From Psychrobacillus sp. BL-248-WT-3 (lineage in GTDB: Bacteria > Bacillota > Bacilli > Bacillales_A > Planococcaceae), in contig NZ_JABAFC010000005.1 of assembly GCF_012843435.1 (NCBI RefSeq), positions 62,001 through 126,000 of the forward strand: a stretch of 64,000 nucleotides of DNA, given 5' to 3'. Shown piece by piece: positions 1-9,088 of the stretch (positions are counted from its first letter, which is position 1; each line of letters starts with the position of its first letter). Below the pieces are notes generated by a model. The model saw only the letters and a program-made list of their open reading frames with translations, had not been told where the DNA came from and made no database searches. The position numbers and the translations under genes are program-made.

Positions 1-16
1 AGTTTCTAAATAAGAA
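1..16. other. placeholder for no feature
   Basis: No feature is claimed by this entry. Confidence 0.
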
Positions 17-111
17 GGCATTACTGGAATAACAATTCCTATCCCTGACATTACAATAAACATATTGAACATCAGAATATATAATGCGAATTTATTTCTT
101 TTCTCTGTCAT
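1..111 (-). CDS. MFS transporter, N-terminal fragment (runs off the left edge)
   Basis: Only the first 37 codons are in the window. They start at ATG (109-111, read on the minus strand) with an AGGAGT ribosome binding site about 6 bases upstream. The peptide begins MTEKRNKFALYILMFNMFIV and continues into a hydrophobic stretch ending IPVMPSYLE. A short charged N-terminus, a first membrane helix and this ending are typical of Bacillales drug-efflux major facilitator proteins. The substrate cannot be told from the fragment. It points away from the pot operon, so the two are independent units. Confidence 0.7.
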   Translation of the reverse strand, partial: MTEKRNKFALYILMFNMFIVMSGIGIVIPVMPSYLET

Positions 112-285
112 AACGACTCCTGCTTTCTCTCGTACTATTATTCATCTATCGATAATATCATATTTTCCCATTAATACATACTTTCGTGTCCCGAAAAGTT
201 ATACAATTTTCTTCAATTAGAGTACTGTGTAAAATAAATAATAGCAATATAAAGTATTAATGATATAGCTGGTTTAAGCATATAC

Positions 286-350
286 AGAGGACGCTTTCGA
301 CGGGGGAAGTGGATAAGTCATCATTCGTCGCGACAATGAACGTAAGAGTA
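286..350 (-). repeat. possible degenerate copy of the REP-like repeat
   Basis: Reading on the minus strand, a GAAAGCGTCC-like core (GGACGCTTTC on the plus strand at about 289-298) lies in an otherwise gene-free stretch. It resembles the right half of the GC-rich repeats at 6693 and 18871, but the rest has decayed. No other feature is seen between 112 and 443. Confidence 0.3.
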
Positions 351-443
351 GGATTAGATTGAATGATCTGCAATGATATTTATGAAGACTAATTTTAATA
401 AAAATTGGGAGGTTGTTCAATAAAATAGCTTACTTCGCGCCAT

Positions 444-495
444 AAAAAAAATACCCCCCAACAGGTAAACAGTTTCATCTGTCTACCTATTGGGG
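444..495 (-). terminator. terminator of the pot operon
   Basis: On the minus strand an interrupted stem (CCCCAA with TTGGGG, AGGTA with TACCT, ACAG with CTGT) is followed by a U-run (A-run at 444-450 on the plus strand). It lies 51 bases after the potD stop codon. Confidence 0.85.
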
Positions 496-545
496 AGCAT
501 ATCAAAATTAATTTCACGTTTTAATTTATAATTAATATGTTGAAA

Positions 546-1619
546 TTAATTATCTCCCATTTTAAATTTCAAGAATAATTCATTGTAGTGGCCTAGCATT
601 TCGAGACCTAGATTTTTGTATACTTCTAAATTATCTCTAGCTTCCTCCGTAGGATAGAAACGCTCGTCTGCGATAACCTCTTCATCCATTATTTCCATCG
701 CTTCAGTATTAGGAGTGGAATAACCAACATAATCTGCATTTTGGGCAGCAACCTCTGCATCTAACATGAAGTTAATGAATGCATGAGCACCATCGACATT
801 AGCGGAGGTTTTTGGAATTACCATATTATCAAACCATAAATTAGAGCCTTCTTCAGGAACAGAATAGTCTAGTTCTTCATTTTCCCACATCATGTCAGCA
901 GCTTGTCCAGACCAAGTAAGGGCTACAGCTGCTTCCTCATTTACCATCAGCTGCGTTACTTCATCGCCAATAATAGCCTTTACATTAGGAGTCAAGCCTT
1001 GAAGCTTTTCAAGAGCACTTTGAAGCTCATTTTCATCAGTAGAGTTTAAGGAATAACCTAGGCTATTTAATCCCATTCCAATAACCTCACGTGCTCCATC
1101 TACTAACAATACTTTGCCTTCTAAGGATGGATCCCATAAATTATCCCAGCTTTCAAATGTTTGTCCCTCCAATAGGGAAGGATTATAAACAATTCCTACT
1201 GTTCCCCAAAAATAAGGGATAGAAAACTCATTTTTAGGGTCAAAAGGTAAATCTAAAAAGTAAGGATCCACATTTTGTAGATTCGGTAACTTGGAAGGAT
1301 CGATTGGCAAGAGTAAATCATTTTCCTTCATTTTTTCAATAGCATACTCTGAAGGGACAGCTATATCATAGGAAGTCCCACCTTGTTCAATTTTTGTCAT
1401 CATGGCTTCGTTTGAATCAAAGGTTTCATAAACCACACGATATCCGGTTTCTTCTTCAAACTGGTTTATCAACTCAGGATCAATGTATTCTCCCCAGTTA
1501 AAGACAGTAACAGTATCACTACCGGCATTATTTGCACTTTTTCCTAAATAATCGTTTGTGATAAATAATACGATACATACAACTATAATGGCTACAGCTG
1601 CTCTTACAATCTCTTTCAT
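546..1619 (-). CDS. potD: spermidine/putrescine-binding protein PotD
   Basis: Extracellular substrate-binding component of the polyamine ABC importer. The 357 residues begin with a short charged N-terminus and a hydrophobic segment (about 5-22). Then comes the family signature VFNWGEYIDPELINQFEEET, the first strand and helix of PotD/PotF-type binding proteins. The later stretch ending in VALTWSG is also typical. Most Gram-positive PotD proteins are lipoproteins. Here the hydrophobic segment has Cys15 but no recognisable L-A/S-G/A-C lipobox, so the protein may be held by an uncleaved signal anchor. It is the last gene of potABCD and overlaps potC by 4 bases (ATGA), implying translational coupling. 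Confidence 0.93.
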   Translation of the reverse strand: MKEIVRAAVAIIVVCIVLFITNDYLGKSANNAGSDTVTVFNWGEYIDPELINQFEEETGYRVVYETFDSNEAMMTKIEQGGTSYDIAVPSEYAIEKMKENDLLLPIDPSKLPNLQNVDPYFLDLPFDPKNEFSIPYFWGTVGIVYNPSLLEGQTFESWDNLWDPSLEGKVLLVDGAREVIGMGLNSLGYSLNSTDENELQSALEKLQGLTPNVKAIIGDEVTQLMVNEEAAVALTWSGQAADMMWENEELDYSVPEEGSNLWFDNMVIPKTSANVDGAHAFINFMLDAEVAAQNADYVGYSTPNTEAMEIMDEEVIADERFYPTEEARDNLEVYKNLGLEMLGHYNELFLKFKMGDN

Positions 1620-2422
1620 TTACGTATCCCCATTCCTGTCAGGTTTTTACCGCCTCGTTGGCTAATGAAGTAGTAACCTACAACTAAGAACAATGTTACG
1701 ATAAAAATAATACCTGAAAGTGCATTTATCGTTAAAGTAATTCCAGCTCGAGCCATGGAGTATATTTCAACAGATAGAGTACTAAAACCATTTCCTGTTA
1801 CAAAAAAGGTGACTGCAAAATCATCTAAAGAATAAGTAAGTGCCATAAAGAAACCTGCGAAAATACCTGGCTTGATGAAAGGGATGATAACCCTTCTTAA
1901 AATGTCTCTTCTAGTTGCACCTAAGTCAGCTGCCGCATCGATTAATGAGCTGTTCATCTCTTGTAGCTTTGGAAGTACCATTAAAACAACAATAGGAATA
2001 CTAAAAGCAATATGAGAAATAAGCACAGAGGCAAATCCTAGCTTAACGCCCACCATAGTGAAAAGAATTAAAAATGACGCACCAATGACAACGTCAGGAC
2101 TTACGATTAACACGTTATTTAACGATAAAATCGAATTTCTTAATGATTTGTTTCTAATATAAACGATTCCTAAGGAACCTAGAACTCCAATAGCCGTTGA
2201 AATTAAAGCAGATAGTAATGCGACTATAACTGTGTTTATAAGTATCATAATTAAGCGAGTATCAGAAAATACTGCTGCGTAATGCTCCCAAGTAAAGGAG
2301 TCAAATTCATTCATCGTACCGCCGCTGTTAAATGAATAGAATATCAAATAAAAAATAGGAGCATAAAGAATGACGAAAATAAGGACTAAATATATTTTTG
2401 CTGCCTTACTTGTGTTTCCCAT
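1616..2422 (-). CDS. potC: polyamine ABC transporter permease PotC
   Basis: Membrane subunit of the polyamine importer, 268 residues with about six hydrophobic helices. The cytoplasmic EAA-like loop that docks with the ATPase is visible at about residues 160-180 (DAAADLGATRRDILRRVIIP). It starts inside the 3' end of potB (17-base overlap) and overlaps potD by 4 bases. With PotB it forms the heteromeric channel for spermidine or putrescine uptake. Length and motif order match the PotC family. Confidence 0.94.
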   Translation of the reverse strand: MGNTSKAAKIYLVLIFVILYAPIFYLIFYSFNSGGTMNEFDSFTWEHYAAVFSDTRLIMILINTVIVALLSALISTAIGVLGSLGIVYIRNKSLRNSILSLNNVLIVSPDVVIGASFLILFTMVGVKLGFASVLISHIAFSIPIVVLMVLPKLQEMNSSLIDAAADLGATRRDILRRVIIPFIKPGIFAGFFMALTYSLDDFAVTFFVTGNGFSTLSVEIYSMARAGITLTINALSGIIFIVTLFLVVGYYFISQRGGKNLTGMGIRK

Positions 2423-3230
2423 TGGAAGTTGCCCCCTTATCTCTTTGCCCTGTAATAATCATTACGATTACCATGAAGATGATTAAGAATACAGCGATCG
2501 TTGAACCCATTCCCCAGTTTTGAGTTACGAGGAATTGTTGCTCAATAGCTGTTCCTAAAGTAATTACTTTGTTACCAGCGATTAAGCGGGTAATCATAAA
2601 TAGGGATAAAGAGGGAATAAATACTGCTTGAACTCCAGCCTTTACACCATTTGTTGTTAAAGGGAAGATAACCTTTCTAAAGGTTGTCCAACCAGAAGCT
2701 CCCAAATCTTTACTTGCATCAATAAGAGAAGGATTTAACTTATCGAGTGAGTTAAAGATCGGAAGAATCATAAATGGTATAAAAATATATACCGAAACGA
2801 AAATAAAACTGAAATCAGTAAATAGTATTTGTTGCTCTCCTATACCGAATACATTTAAGAAAGCATTAATTGGGCCGTATAAGCCGAAAATACCGATAAA
2901 GGCATATGTTTTTAATAATAGGTTTATCCATGATGGAATGATGATTAAAAGTAACCATAATTGTTTATGCTTTGTTTTAGTCAAAAGATAAGCTGTTGGA
3001 TATGCGATTAATAATGAGAACAAAGTAATTAGGAACGCATACCAGAAAGAGCTAAGTGTTAGTTTTAAATAAACAGACGTAAAGAAATTTTGATAGTTAT
3101 CTAAAGTAAAGTTTCCGCTTAAATCGAAGAAGGAATAATAAGCGATTAATGCAATTGGAGCTATTACAAATAACAGAATCCAAGCATAGTAGGGTATTAG
3201 ATAAAGTGCCCTAGCTTTTTTAGTTTCCAT
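2406..3230 (-). CDS. potB: polyamine ABC transporter permease PotB
   Basis: Second membrane subunit of the polyamine importer, 274 residues and strongly hydrophobic. The EAA-like loop reads [20 protein letters not shown]. The N-terminus ([20 protein letters not shown]) leads directly into the first helix, as in PotB/PotH proteins. It overlaps potA by 11 bases and potC by 17 bases, so the four transporter genes are tightly coupled. Confidence 0.94.
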   Translation of the reverse strand: METKKARALYLIPYYAWILLFVIAPIALIAYYSFFDLSGNFTLDNYQNFFTSVYLKLTLSSFWYAFLITLFSLLIAYPTAYLLTKTKHKQLWLLLIIIPSWINLLLKTYAFIGIFGLYGPINAFLNVFGIGEQQILFTDFSFIFVSVYIFIPFMILPIFNSLDKLNPSLIDASKDLGASGWTTFRKVIFPLTTNGVKAGVQAVFIPSLSLFMITRLIAGNKVITLGTAIEQQFLVTQNWGMGSTIAVFLIIFMVIVMIITGQRDKGATSNGKHK

Positions 3231-4326
3231 AAGCGTCTTCTCCGTAAGATTCTAGGCGTTTATCAAACTCTTCTTCTGTTTCATTCAGACGCATAACATG
3301 AATAGACTCTGGATCAAAATTTAAGCCAATCATTTCACCTACGGCTGCCTTTTTAGTTGAATGTACTAACCACTCATTTCCTTCTTCATCATAAGTGGAA
3401 AGCTCATAGTGAACTCCTCTAAACAATTGGGTATCTACTTTAACTTTCATTTTTCCTTTATCAATCGTTGTGATTTCTAAATCCTCTGGACGAATAACAA
3501 TATCGACTTTTTCATTTGGGTTTAGACCTTGGTCTACACATTCAAATTCCTTGCCACCGATACGAACACGGAAATCTGCTACCATTGTTCCTTCAACGAT
3601 ATTAGACTCCCCAATAAAGTCTGCAACAAAACGATTAATCGGTTCATCGTAAATATCCATAGGCGTACCACTTTGTTCAATGTTCCCAGCATTTAGGACA
3701 AAGATTTCATCCGACATTGCAAGTGCTTCCTCTTGGTCATGGGTAACGAAGATAAATGTTTTACCTAGACGTTGTTGCAGCTCACGAAGCTCGTATTGCA
3801 TCTCGGATCGTAGTTTTAAGTCTAATGCTGAAAGGGGCTCATCTAGTAGTATAATTTCAGGGTCATTGACAATAGCTCTAGCAATAGCGACACGTTGTCT
3901 TTGTCCTCCAGACATCTCTGCTATTTCTCTATTTTCATAGCCGTTTAGGTTAACGAATTTTAACGCCTCTAATACTCTGTCCTCTATTTCTTTTTTCCCT
4001 AATTTTTTGATACGTAGCCCGAATGCTACATTTTCAAATACATTTAAGTGAGGGAACAAAGCGTAGTCCTGAAACACTGTATTTACTTGGCGTTGGTTAG
4101 CTGGCACATTGTTAATTAGCTTCCCGTTAAGATAGATACTGCCATTTGATGGCTGCATGAAACCAGCTATTAAGCGAAGGATAGTTGTTTTCCCACAACC
4201 AGATGGGCCTAACAATGTATAAAACTTTCCACGCTCTAATTCAAAATTAATGTCTTTAAGAACTGTTGTGTCCTCATCATAAAATTTAGTAACATTTTCA
4301 AAGCGAATAATAGGTGTCTCTGACAT
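3220..4326 (-). CDS. potA: polyamine ABC transporter ATP-binding protein PotA
   Basis: ATPase of the polyamine importer, 368 residues. The Walker A motif GPSGCGKTT is at about 40-48. The ABC signature reads [14 protein letters not shown], with Met in place of the usual Leu, followed by Walker B (IILLDEP) and the switch histidine (FVTHDQEEA). The C-terminal third is a TOBE-like regulatory domain (IVIRPEDL). An AGGG ribosome binding site precedes the ATG. It is the first transporter gene and lies 15 bases after the regulator gene, so all five genes are probably one transcript. Confidence 0.96.
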   Translation of the reverse strand: MSETPIIRFENVTKFYDEDTTVLKDINFELERGKFYTLLGPSGCGKTTILRLIAGFMQPSNGSIYLNGKLINNVPANQRQVNTVFQDYALFPHLNVFENVAFGLRIKKLGKKEIEDRVLEALKFVNLNGYENREIAEMSGGQRQRVAIARAIVNDPEIILLDEPLSALDLKLRSEMQYELRELQQRLGKTFIFVTHDQEEALAMSDEIFVLNAGNIEQSGTPMDIYDEPINRFVADFIGESNIVEGTMVADFRVRIGGKEFECVDQGLNPNEKVDIVIRPEDLEITTIDKGKMKVKVDTQLFRGVHYELSTYDEEGNEWLVHSTKKAAVGEMIGLNFDPESIHVMRLNETEEEFDKRLESYGEDAYGN

Positions 4327-4341
4327 AATAACCCTCCATTT

Positions 4342-4884
4342 TCATAAATAAGAATTCGTGACGACATAAATAACCTTGGAGATATCATCTGATGCATTTT
4401 TCAAAAGATGATGATCTGCCGCTTCAAAATAGAGGGACTCTCCAGCCGAAGCAAAGTAGTGTTGTTTGCCAAGTTGTAACTCGACGCGACCTTGTAAAAC
4501 ATATATAAAAGTTTGAGATAAGGAAGGTTCAAACTCTTTAAACTGACCGCCTTTATCAAAAGTGATCAATACTGGCTCCATATCGTTTTCATTGGATTCA
4601 GAAATAAGCCAGTGAAGCTTGTACTTTTTTTCTTCATCTATGTAAACAGTCTGCTCCTCTTCTTGGAAAACCACCTTAGTTCTACTATGTTCATCGTCAA
4701 AGAAATCCTTAGGCTTACAACCTAAAACATTTAGGATAGAAAAAAGTGTTTCAATGGAGGGAGAATTTAGATCTCTTTCCAGCTGGGATATGAAACCCTT
4801 GCTTAAGTCCGTTCTCTCGCCTAGTTCTTCCTGTGTTAGACCTTTTTTCAGCCTTAACTGTTTAATTTTTCTACCAATTTGCAT
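4342..4884 (-). CDS. XRE/cupin transcriptional regulator of the pot operon
   Basis: 180-residue regulator. An N-terminal helix-turn-helix (IGRKIKQLRLKKGLTQEELG, about 3-22, to about 57) is joined to a C-terminal cupin barrel (LQGRVELQLGKQHYFASAGE). This is the architecture of PuuR-type polyamine repressors and other XRE-cupin proteins. ATG 4884 is chosen because it has an AAGGAG site upstream and begins at the conserved MQIGRKIKQLR. Upstream in-frame starts lack such a site. Being first in the operon suggests autoregulation together with potABCD, probably in response to polyamines (inference). The direct repeats at 4935-4970 are the likely operator. Confidence 0.9.
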   Translation of the reverse strand: MQIGRKIKQLRLKKGLTQEELGERTDLSKGFISQLERDLNSPSIETLFSILNVLGCKPKDFFDDEHSRTKVVFQEEEQTVYIDEEKKYKLHWLISESNENDMEPVLITFDKGGQFKEFEPSLSQTFIYVLQGRVELQLGKQHYFASAGESLYFEAADHHLLKNASDDISKVIYVVTNSYL

Positions 4885-4934
4885 GTAATTACGCTCCTTC
4901 TCTTTTGTAAAATAAAGAGCTTTTCCATAAAACA

Positions 4935-4970
4935 AAGTTTATTTTAACATAACTTTAAGTTTACTTTAAC
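4935..4970 (-). promoter_or_regulatory. direct-repeat operator overlapping a probable promoter
   Basis: Two 14-base repeats, GTTAAAGTAAACTT and GTTAAAATAAACTT on the minus strand (4957-4970 and 4935-4948), match at 13 of 14 positions and are exactly 22 bases apart, two helical turns. A weak -35/-10 pair (TTAAAG, 17 bases, TAAAAT) falls within them. The position, about 50 bases before the regulator start codon, suits binding by two dimers of the XRE-cupin repressor. Confidence 0.55.
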
Positions 4971-5074
4971 AACTTTTTAAAGATAATACAAAAAAAAAAT
5001 TTTCCAACTATTAGATGCAACTGTCTCTTAGTTGCATAGACTGAATATGGATGACGGATAAAGGAGAGATATGG

Positions 5075-5518
5075 ATGAATTTGAGAGAGGAGTTACCGGA
5101 GTTTCCTATTACGACTAAATGGTTAAACGGCTCATGGACAAAGGGACAGTTATTAGGTACAAAGCCTTTGCTTGTCTATTTTTGGTCTGTTAGCTGTGAT
5201 GCCTGTAAGGTTGCTCCACCATTAATAAATAAATGGAAAGAGAAGTATGAAAATCAGTTTAATGTCATTGCTATTCATATGCCTAGGTCTCCTGAAGATG
5301 CGAGTAAAAGCTTGGTGAAGTCGACAGCTTCTGCTGCAGGAATTTATGACTCGATTTGTCTAGATCATGATTTGGTGCTATCTGAAATGTACCAGTGTAA
5401 GCTTGTACCAAATTTTTATTTGTTTGATAAAAAAGGTCGACTGCGACACAGACAGGCTGGCGAGAGAGGGCTGCAAATGTTGGAAAAGCGACTTGTCCTC
5501 TTGATAAAAGAGATCTAA
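5075..5518 (+). CDS. cytoplasmic thioredoxin-like/TlpA-type protein
   Basis: 147 residues with a thioredoxin fold. The active-site motif is CDAC in FWSVSCDACKVAPP, and the cis-proline loop reads VPNFYLFDKKGRL. There is no signal peptide or membrane helix, so it should act in the cytoplasm, unlike ResA or StoA. ATG 5075 is preferred because GGAGAG lies 6 bases upstream. The family includes peroxiredoxin-like and disulfide-reducing proteins, and the partner is unknown. It stands alone between the pot regulator (divergent) and ktrC. Confidence 0.8.
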   Translation: MNLREELPEFPITTKWLNGSWTKGQLLGTKPLLVYFWSVSCDACKVAPPLINKWKEKYENQFNVIAIHMPRSPEDASKSLVKSTASAAGIYDSICLDHDLVLSEMYQCKLVPNFYLFDKKGRLRHRQAGERGLQMLEKRLVLLIKEI

Positions 5519-5620
5519 TTTTTAATAATAAGCATGGGTTTAAAAAATGATGGAAATCTAGATAGCAGTAGAACCACTGTTGTGTTAAACTAATGGCAAT
5601 TAGTTCTAGGAGGCGCAGCT

Positions 5621-6280
5621 ATGCAGAAGGAATTTGTTGTTATTGGTTTAGGTCGTTTTGGTGGAAGTATCGTCAAAGAGTTAATGGAGCAGGGCGCCGA
5701 TGTTATGGCCATTGATAAGGTACAAGAAAGAGTTGATGAATTTGCCTCCATAGCAACCCAAGCAGTGATTGCGGATACGACAGACGAAGCAGTCTTAAAA
5801 TCGCTCGGGATTAGAAACTTTGAGCATGTTATTGTTGCAATAGGTGATGATATTCAATCTAGTATTCTTACAACGCTTATGCTAAAAGAAATAGGTGTGA
5901 AGAAAATTACAGTAAAAGCTCAAAATGATTATCACGAAAAAGTGTTACGTAAAATTGGAGCCGATCAAGTAGTTCATCCAGAGCGGGACATGGGGATACG
6001 AATCGCTCATAACATTCTGTCCAACAATGTCTTAGATTATTTGGAGCTTTCCGATGAGCATTCTATTATGGAGATTAAAGTAAATGAAAAAATTGCTGGA
6101 TTCTCTATAGTGGACTTGGATATACGAGCTAGATACGGTATTAATATAGTTGCAGTAAAAAGGGGAAAAGAGATTATTGTATCTCCACAGGCACAGGATA
6201 AGATGCAGCTGAATGATGTGCTCATCATCATTGGAGCAGACGTGGATATCAATCGTTTCGAAAAGAAGGTTCTTTCTTAA
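5621..6280 (+). CDS. ktrC: potassium-uptake regulatory subunit KtrC (RCK domains)
   Basis: Cytoplasmic ring-forming regulator of a Ktr potassium channel. The N-terminal Rossmann fold has GLGRFGG at residues 9-15, which binds ATP/ADP or NAD(H). The C-terminal RCK_C (TrkA-C) domain, about 135-219, binds c-di-AMP in characterised relatives. Length 219 matches KtrA/KtrC. KtrC rather than KtrA is chosen from synteny with rnjA, since B. subtilis ktrC (ykqB) lies near rnjA. The partner membrane subunit is not in the window. The ribosome binding site is AGGAGGCG. Confidence 0.88.
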   Translation: MQKEFVVIGLGRFGGSIVKELMEQGADVMAIDKVQERVDEFASIATQAVIADTTDEAVLKSLGIRNFEHVIVAIGDDIQSSILTTLMLKEIGVKKITVKAQNDYHEKVLRKIGADQVVHPERDMGIRIAHNILSNNVLDYLELSDEHSIMEIKVNEKIAGFSIVDLDIRARYGINIVAVKRGKEIIVSPQAQDKMQLNDVLIIIGADVDINRFEKKVLS

Positions 6281-6438
6281 ATAAATGAAGTGTTCATTCT
6301 GTCGAAAAATTAGTTGGCAGCTTTTTGCTGGATGAGCGATATGCTATCAGTCTATCCATCACGGGATATTTTAATAGACTCGTTTATCCAGCTAGATTTA
6401 AGGACATCAATTTATAACCGCAATCTCCCAAAAAGTAG

Positions 6439-6466
6439 TTGCTTTCCTACTTTTTTCCCTTACAAT
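6439..6466 (+). promoter_or_regulatory. sigma-A-type promoter of the tRNA gene
   Basis: TTGCTT (6439-6444), a 16-base spacer and TACAAT (6461-6466) place a transcription start about 12 bases before the tRNA. Confidence 0.55.
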
Positions 6467-6485
6467 ATTATTACATGATCTAAAC

Positions 6486-6558
6486 GGGGCATTAGCTCAG
6501 CTGGGAGAGCACAACACTGGCAGTGTTGGGGTCAGGGGTTCAAGTCCCCTATGTTCCA
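6486..6558 (+). tRNA. tRNA-Ala (anticodon GGC)
   Basis: A complete cloverleaf can be folded: acceptor GGGGCAT with ATGTTCC, D stem GCTC/GAGC, anticodon stem CAACA/TGTTG with loop CTGGCAG (anticodon GGC at 6519-6521), and T arm with TTCAAGT. The G3-U70 wobble pair that identifies alanine tRNAs is present. CCA is not encoded (the next bases are TCA), so it must be added after transcription. It reads GCC and GCU codons. Confidence 0.97.
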
Positions 6559-6589
6559 TCATTTTGTTTACTATAGAGTAAGTAACTTA

Positions 6590-6621
6590 GCGAGTAGGGT
6601 ATGTTTACCTACTCGCTTTTT
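6590..6621 (+). terminator. terminator after tRNA-Ala
   Basis: A GCGAGTAGG/CCTACTCGC stem is followed by a T-run, 32 bases after the tRNA 3' end. Confidence 0.9.
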
Positions 6622-6692
6622 GTATGCATAAAATTTTTTGTATTATTTTTGTAAACAGCATTTTACCGATTAAACACGAACATTTTCTCTAT

Positions 6693-6830
6693 ATTGATTG
6701 TAGCGGTAGGCGGCGACTCCAGCGGGAGGAGGGAGACAGATAAGGCATCACAACCACGCGCGTAAGCGATGGGGGGGTGGCTTTTCGCTCCCCCCGCGGA
6801 AAGCGTCCGAGATATGAGCGAAAATCAATA
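6693..6830 (+). repeat. REP-like GC-rich intergenic repeat, copy A
   Basis: The element opens with ATTGATTG and a GGCGACTCCAGCGGGA block and ends with GCGGAAAGCGTCC and AAAATCAAT. It can fold into a long interrupted hairpin and is far more GC-rich than its surroundings. It shares both ends with copy B (18871-18995). Related GGCGACTCC...GGAAAGCG repeats are known as dispersed non-coding elements in Bacillales genomes. Confidence 0.75.
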
Positions 6831-6912
6831 CTACTTTATTGACTAAAGCATTTAATTTTCATTATTCTCTTTTAATTATTCGTGTTTACTATAAATAAGC
6901 AATTATAAAATT

Positions 6913-6961
6913 AAAAAACGACTGCAATCACGCACGAAAACCTCGTGGATGATTGCAGTCG
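6913..6961 (-). terminator. terminator of rnjA-rpoY
   Basis: A 12-base perfect stem, CGACTGCAATCA with TGATTGCAGTCG, is followed on the minus strand by a U-run (A-run at 6913-6918). It lies 41 bases after the rnjA stop. Confidence 0.9.
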
Positions 6962-7001
6962 AAGATATTTAGTAGAAAGCTACTAGATTAGATTATACTA
7001 T

Positions 7002-8669
7002 TTACACTTCCATAATGATTGGTAAAATCATTGGACGGCGTTTAGTCTTTTCATATAAATAAGGGCTTAAAACATCTGTAATTTCGTTTTTCAATTCAGA
7101 CCATTCTATTGCTTTGTCTTGAATGGTAAATCTTAAATGTTTATTTAGCATTTGCTGTGCTTCATTAATCATGGTGCCAGATTCACGCATATACACGAAT
7201 CCTCTAGAAATAATATCTGGACCCGAAACAATTTTCTTTCTTTCCATATCCGCACTAACAACTACTATTACTAAGCCTTCTTCAGAAAGAATTCTACGAT
7301 CTCTTAATACAATATTACCAATATCCCCGATACCACTACCATCAATATAGACATCTCCAGATGGGATACGTCCTGCGATATGTGCTTCGTTGGAGCTTAA
7401 AGCTAAAACTTGTCCATTCTCCATAATAAACGTGTTTTCGATAGGAACATCACAATCTGCCGCTAATTCTGTATGGATTTTTAACATACGGAACTCACCG
7501 TGGATTGGCATAAAGAATTTTGGCTTCATCAAACGTAGCATTAGCTTTTGTTCTTCCTGAGAGCCATGCCCAGAAGTATGGACATTGTTCAAGGAACCAT
7601 GAATAACTTCAGCACCCGCACGGAATAACAGATTAATCGTTCTATTAACGCTTGCTCTGTTACCTGGGATAGGAGAAGAAGAAAATACTACGGTATCTCC
7701 TGGCTGAATCTGAATTTGTCGGTGAGTACCATTAGCAATTCGAGAAAGAGCTGCCATTGGTTCCCCTTGACTACCTGTACAGAGGATTAAAACTTCGTTA
7801 GCAGGTAATCGGTTTAATGCGCTTGTATCAATGAACATTTCCTTAGGGGCTGTAATATAACCTAGCTCTCGTCCAATTGTAATATTGTTGTCCATACTTC
7901 TTCCGAAAACAGCAATTTTGCGATTATGATGAATCGCAGCGTCTATTACTTGTTGAAGTCTATGGATATTCGAAGCAAAGGTTGCAAAAATAATACGACC
8001 ATTTACTTTACGGAAAATGGAATCCATACTTTCTCCAACTTTGCGTTCGGACATTGTGAAGTTAGGAACTTCAGCATTAGTACTATCTGAAAGAAGACAA
8101 AGAACGCCATCACGACCGATTTCGGCCATTTTCGTTAAGTTTGCAGGTTCGCCGACAGGAGTAAAGTCAAATTTGAAATCTCCTGTATGCACAATATTAC
8201 CAGGTGGAGTTTTTACCACAATTCCAAAAGCATCAGGTATACTATGCGTAGTTCTAAAAAAGCTTACAGCTGTTTTTCTGAACTTAATCACATCGTCTTC
8301 TTCGATTACATTCATTTTCGTTTGACGAAGTAAGCCATGCTCTTCTAGCTTGTTTCGAAGCAGACCCAATGCTAGCTTACTTCCGTAAACTGGGACATTG
8401 AGTTGCTTTAGTAAGTAAGGAATTCCACCAATATGGTCTTCATGTCCGTGGGTAATAAAAAGGCCTTTAATCTTGTCCACATTTTTGACTAAATAAGTAT
8501 AGTCTGGGATCACATAATCGATTCCTAAAAGATCATCCTCTGGGAATTTAATACCAGCATCAATTAGAATAATTTCATCTTGAAATTGAACGCCATACGT
8601 ATTTTTGCCGATTTCACCTAGTCCGCCGAGGGCGAAAACAGCTGTTTGGTCATTTTTTACAAATTTCAT
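7002..8669 (-). CDS. rnjA: ribonuclease J1
   Basis: Metallo-beta-lactamase/beta-CASP ribonuclease with 5'-3' exonuclease and endonuclease activity, central to mRNA turnover and rRNA maturation in Bacillales. In the 555 residues the zinc-binding motif HGHEDH is at 74-79. The beta-CASP region follows (about 200-370), including CTGSQGEP, then [10 protein letters not shown] and a C-terminal domain. Length matches B. subtilis RNase J1 (555). It begins 3 bases after rpoY with only a weak ribosome binding site, suggesting translational coupling as in other Bacillales. Confidence 0.97.
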   Translation of the reverse strand: MKFVKNDQTAVFALGGLGEIGKNTYGVQFQDEIILIDAGIKFPEDDLLGIDYVIPDYTYLVKNVDKIKGLFITHGHEDHIGGIPYLLKQLNVPVYGSKLALGLLRNKLEEHGLLRQTKMNVIEEDDVIKFRKTAVSFFRTTHSIPDAFGIVVKTPPGNIVHTGDFKFDFTPVGEPANLTKMAEIGRDGVLCLLSDSTNAEVPNFTMSERKVGESMDSIFRKVNGRIIFATFASNIHRLQQVIDAAIHHNRKIAVFGRSMDNNITIGRELGYITAPKEMFIDTSALNRLPANEVLILCTGSQGEPMAALSRIANGTHRQIQIQPGDTVVFSSSPIPGNRASVNRTINLLFRAGAEVIHGSLNNVHTSGHGSQEEQKLMLRLMKPKFFMPIHGEFRMLKIHTELAADCDVPIENTFIMENGQVLALSSNEAHIAGRIPSGDVYIDGSGIGDIGNIVLRDRRILSEEGLVIVVVSADMERKKIVSGPDIISRGFVYMRESGTMINEAQQMLNKHLRFTIQDKAIEWSELKNEITDVLSPYLYEKTKRRPMILPIIMEV

Positions 8670-8672
8670 GAA

Positions 8673-8882
8673 TTACAACTCTTCTACTTTGAAATTTGGA
8701 CTTGCTTGTTCGTATTCCAAGTGGTTACCTTCAAGCAGCTGGATAAGTTCAATGTTATACTTGCGGTCTATAAGAAGTGAACGAACCTCACGCTCTGATT
8801 CAGCCTCTACGTATAAGCTTTTAGTGTTTTCGCGAACTGGTACCTCTAGTGCGTTTTCTTGATAATAAACTTTATAAATCAT
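8673..8882 (-). CDS. rpoY: RNA polymerase epsilon subunit RpoY
   Basis: 69-residue small auxiliary subunit of Firmicutes RNA polymerase (formerly YkzG), beginning [22 protein letters not shown] 8882 has an AAGGAG site and gives exactly the family length. The partnership with rnjA is conserved in B. subtilis (ykzG-rnjA), supporting orthology. In characterised species it binds the polymerase core and has a Gp2-like fold. Confidence 0.95.
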   Translation of the reverse strand: MIYKVYYQENALEVPVRENTKSLYVEAESEREVRSLLIDRKYNIELIQLLEGNHLEYEQASPNFKVEEL

Positions 8883-8950
8883 TTTTATACTCTCCTTTTT
8901 CACGTTCAAAATAAATCAATTCTCTTTATATTATCACGCTACTTATTTAA

Positions 8951-8982
8951 AATAAAGAAAAGCCCTCCAATTTTTGAAGGGC
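8951..8982 (-). terminator. terminator of the small-peptide gene
   Basis: On the minus strand GCCCTTC...GGAGGGC is followed by TTTTCTTTATTTT. It starts 12 bases after the 23-codon reading frame and separates it from rpoY. Confidence 0.8.
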
Positions 8983-8994
8983 AAGACATTTGAC

Positions 8995-9066
8995 TTAAGC
9001 AATAGTTTTGTTTCTGAGCATTCCGCCGAGTCGCCGCAACAGTTTTCTTTTCAAGCGTTTCAACAT
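8995..9066 (-). CDS. putative 23-residue cationic amphipathic peptide
   Basis: A short frame starts at ATG 9066 with AGGAGTGG upstream and begins MLKRLKRKLLRRLGG. It carries nine Lys/Arg and no acidic residue. Leucines fall at positions 2, 5, 9, 10 and 13, giving an amphipathic helix on a wheel. It has its own near-consensus promoter (9089-9117) and its own terminator (8951-8982), so it is a complete transcription unit of about 130 bases. The family is not recognised. It could act at membranes or bind nucleic acid, or the RNA itself could be the functional product. Confidence 0.6.
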   Translation of the reverse strand: MLKRLKRKLLRRLGGMLRNKTIA

Positions 9067-9088
9067 GGCAATCCACTCCTTATGACGT

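Noticed and set aside
16-16. The zero-confidence placeholder entry at the end of the feature list
   Set aside because: It describes no biology and should be ignored.
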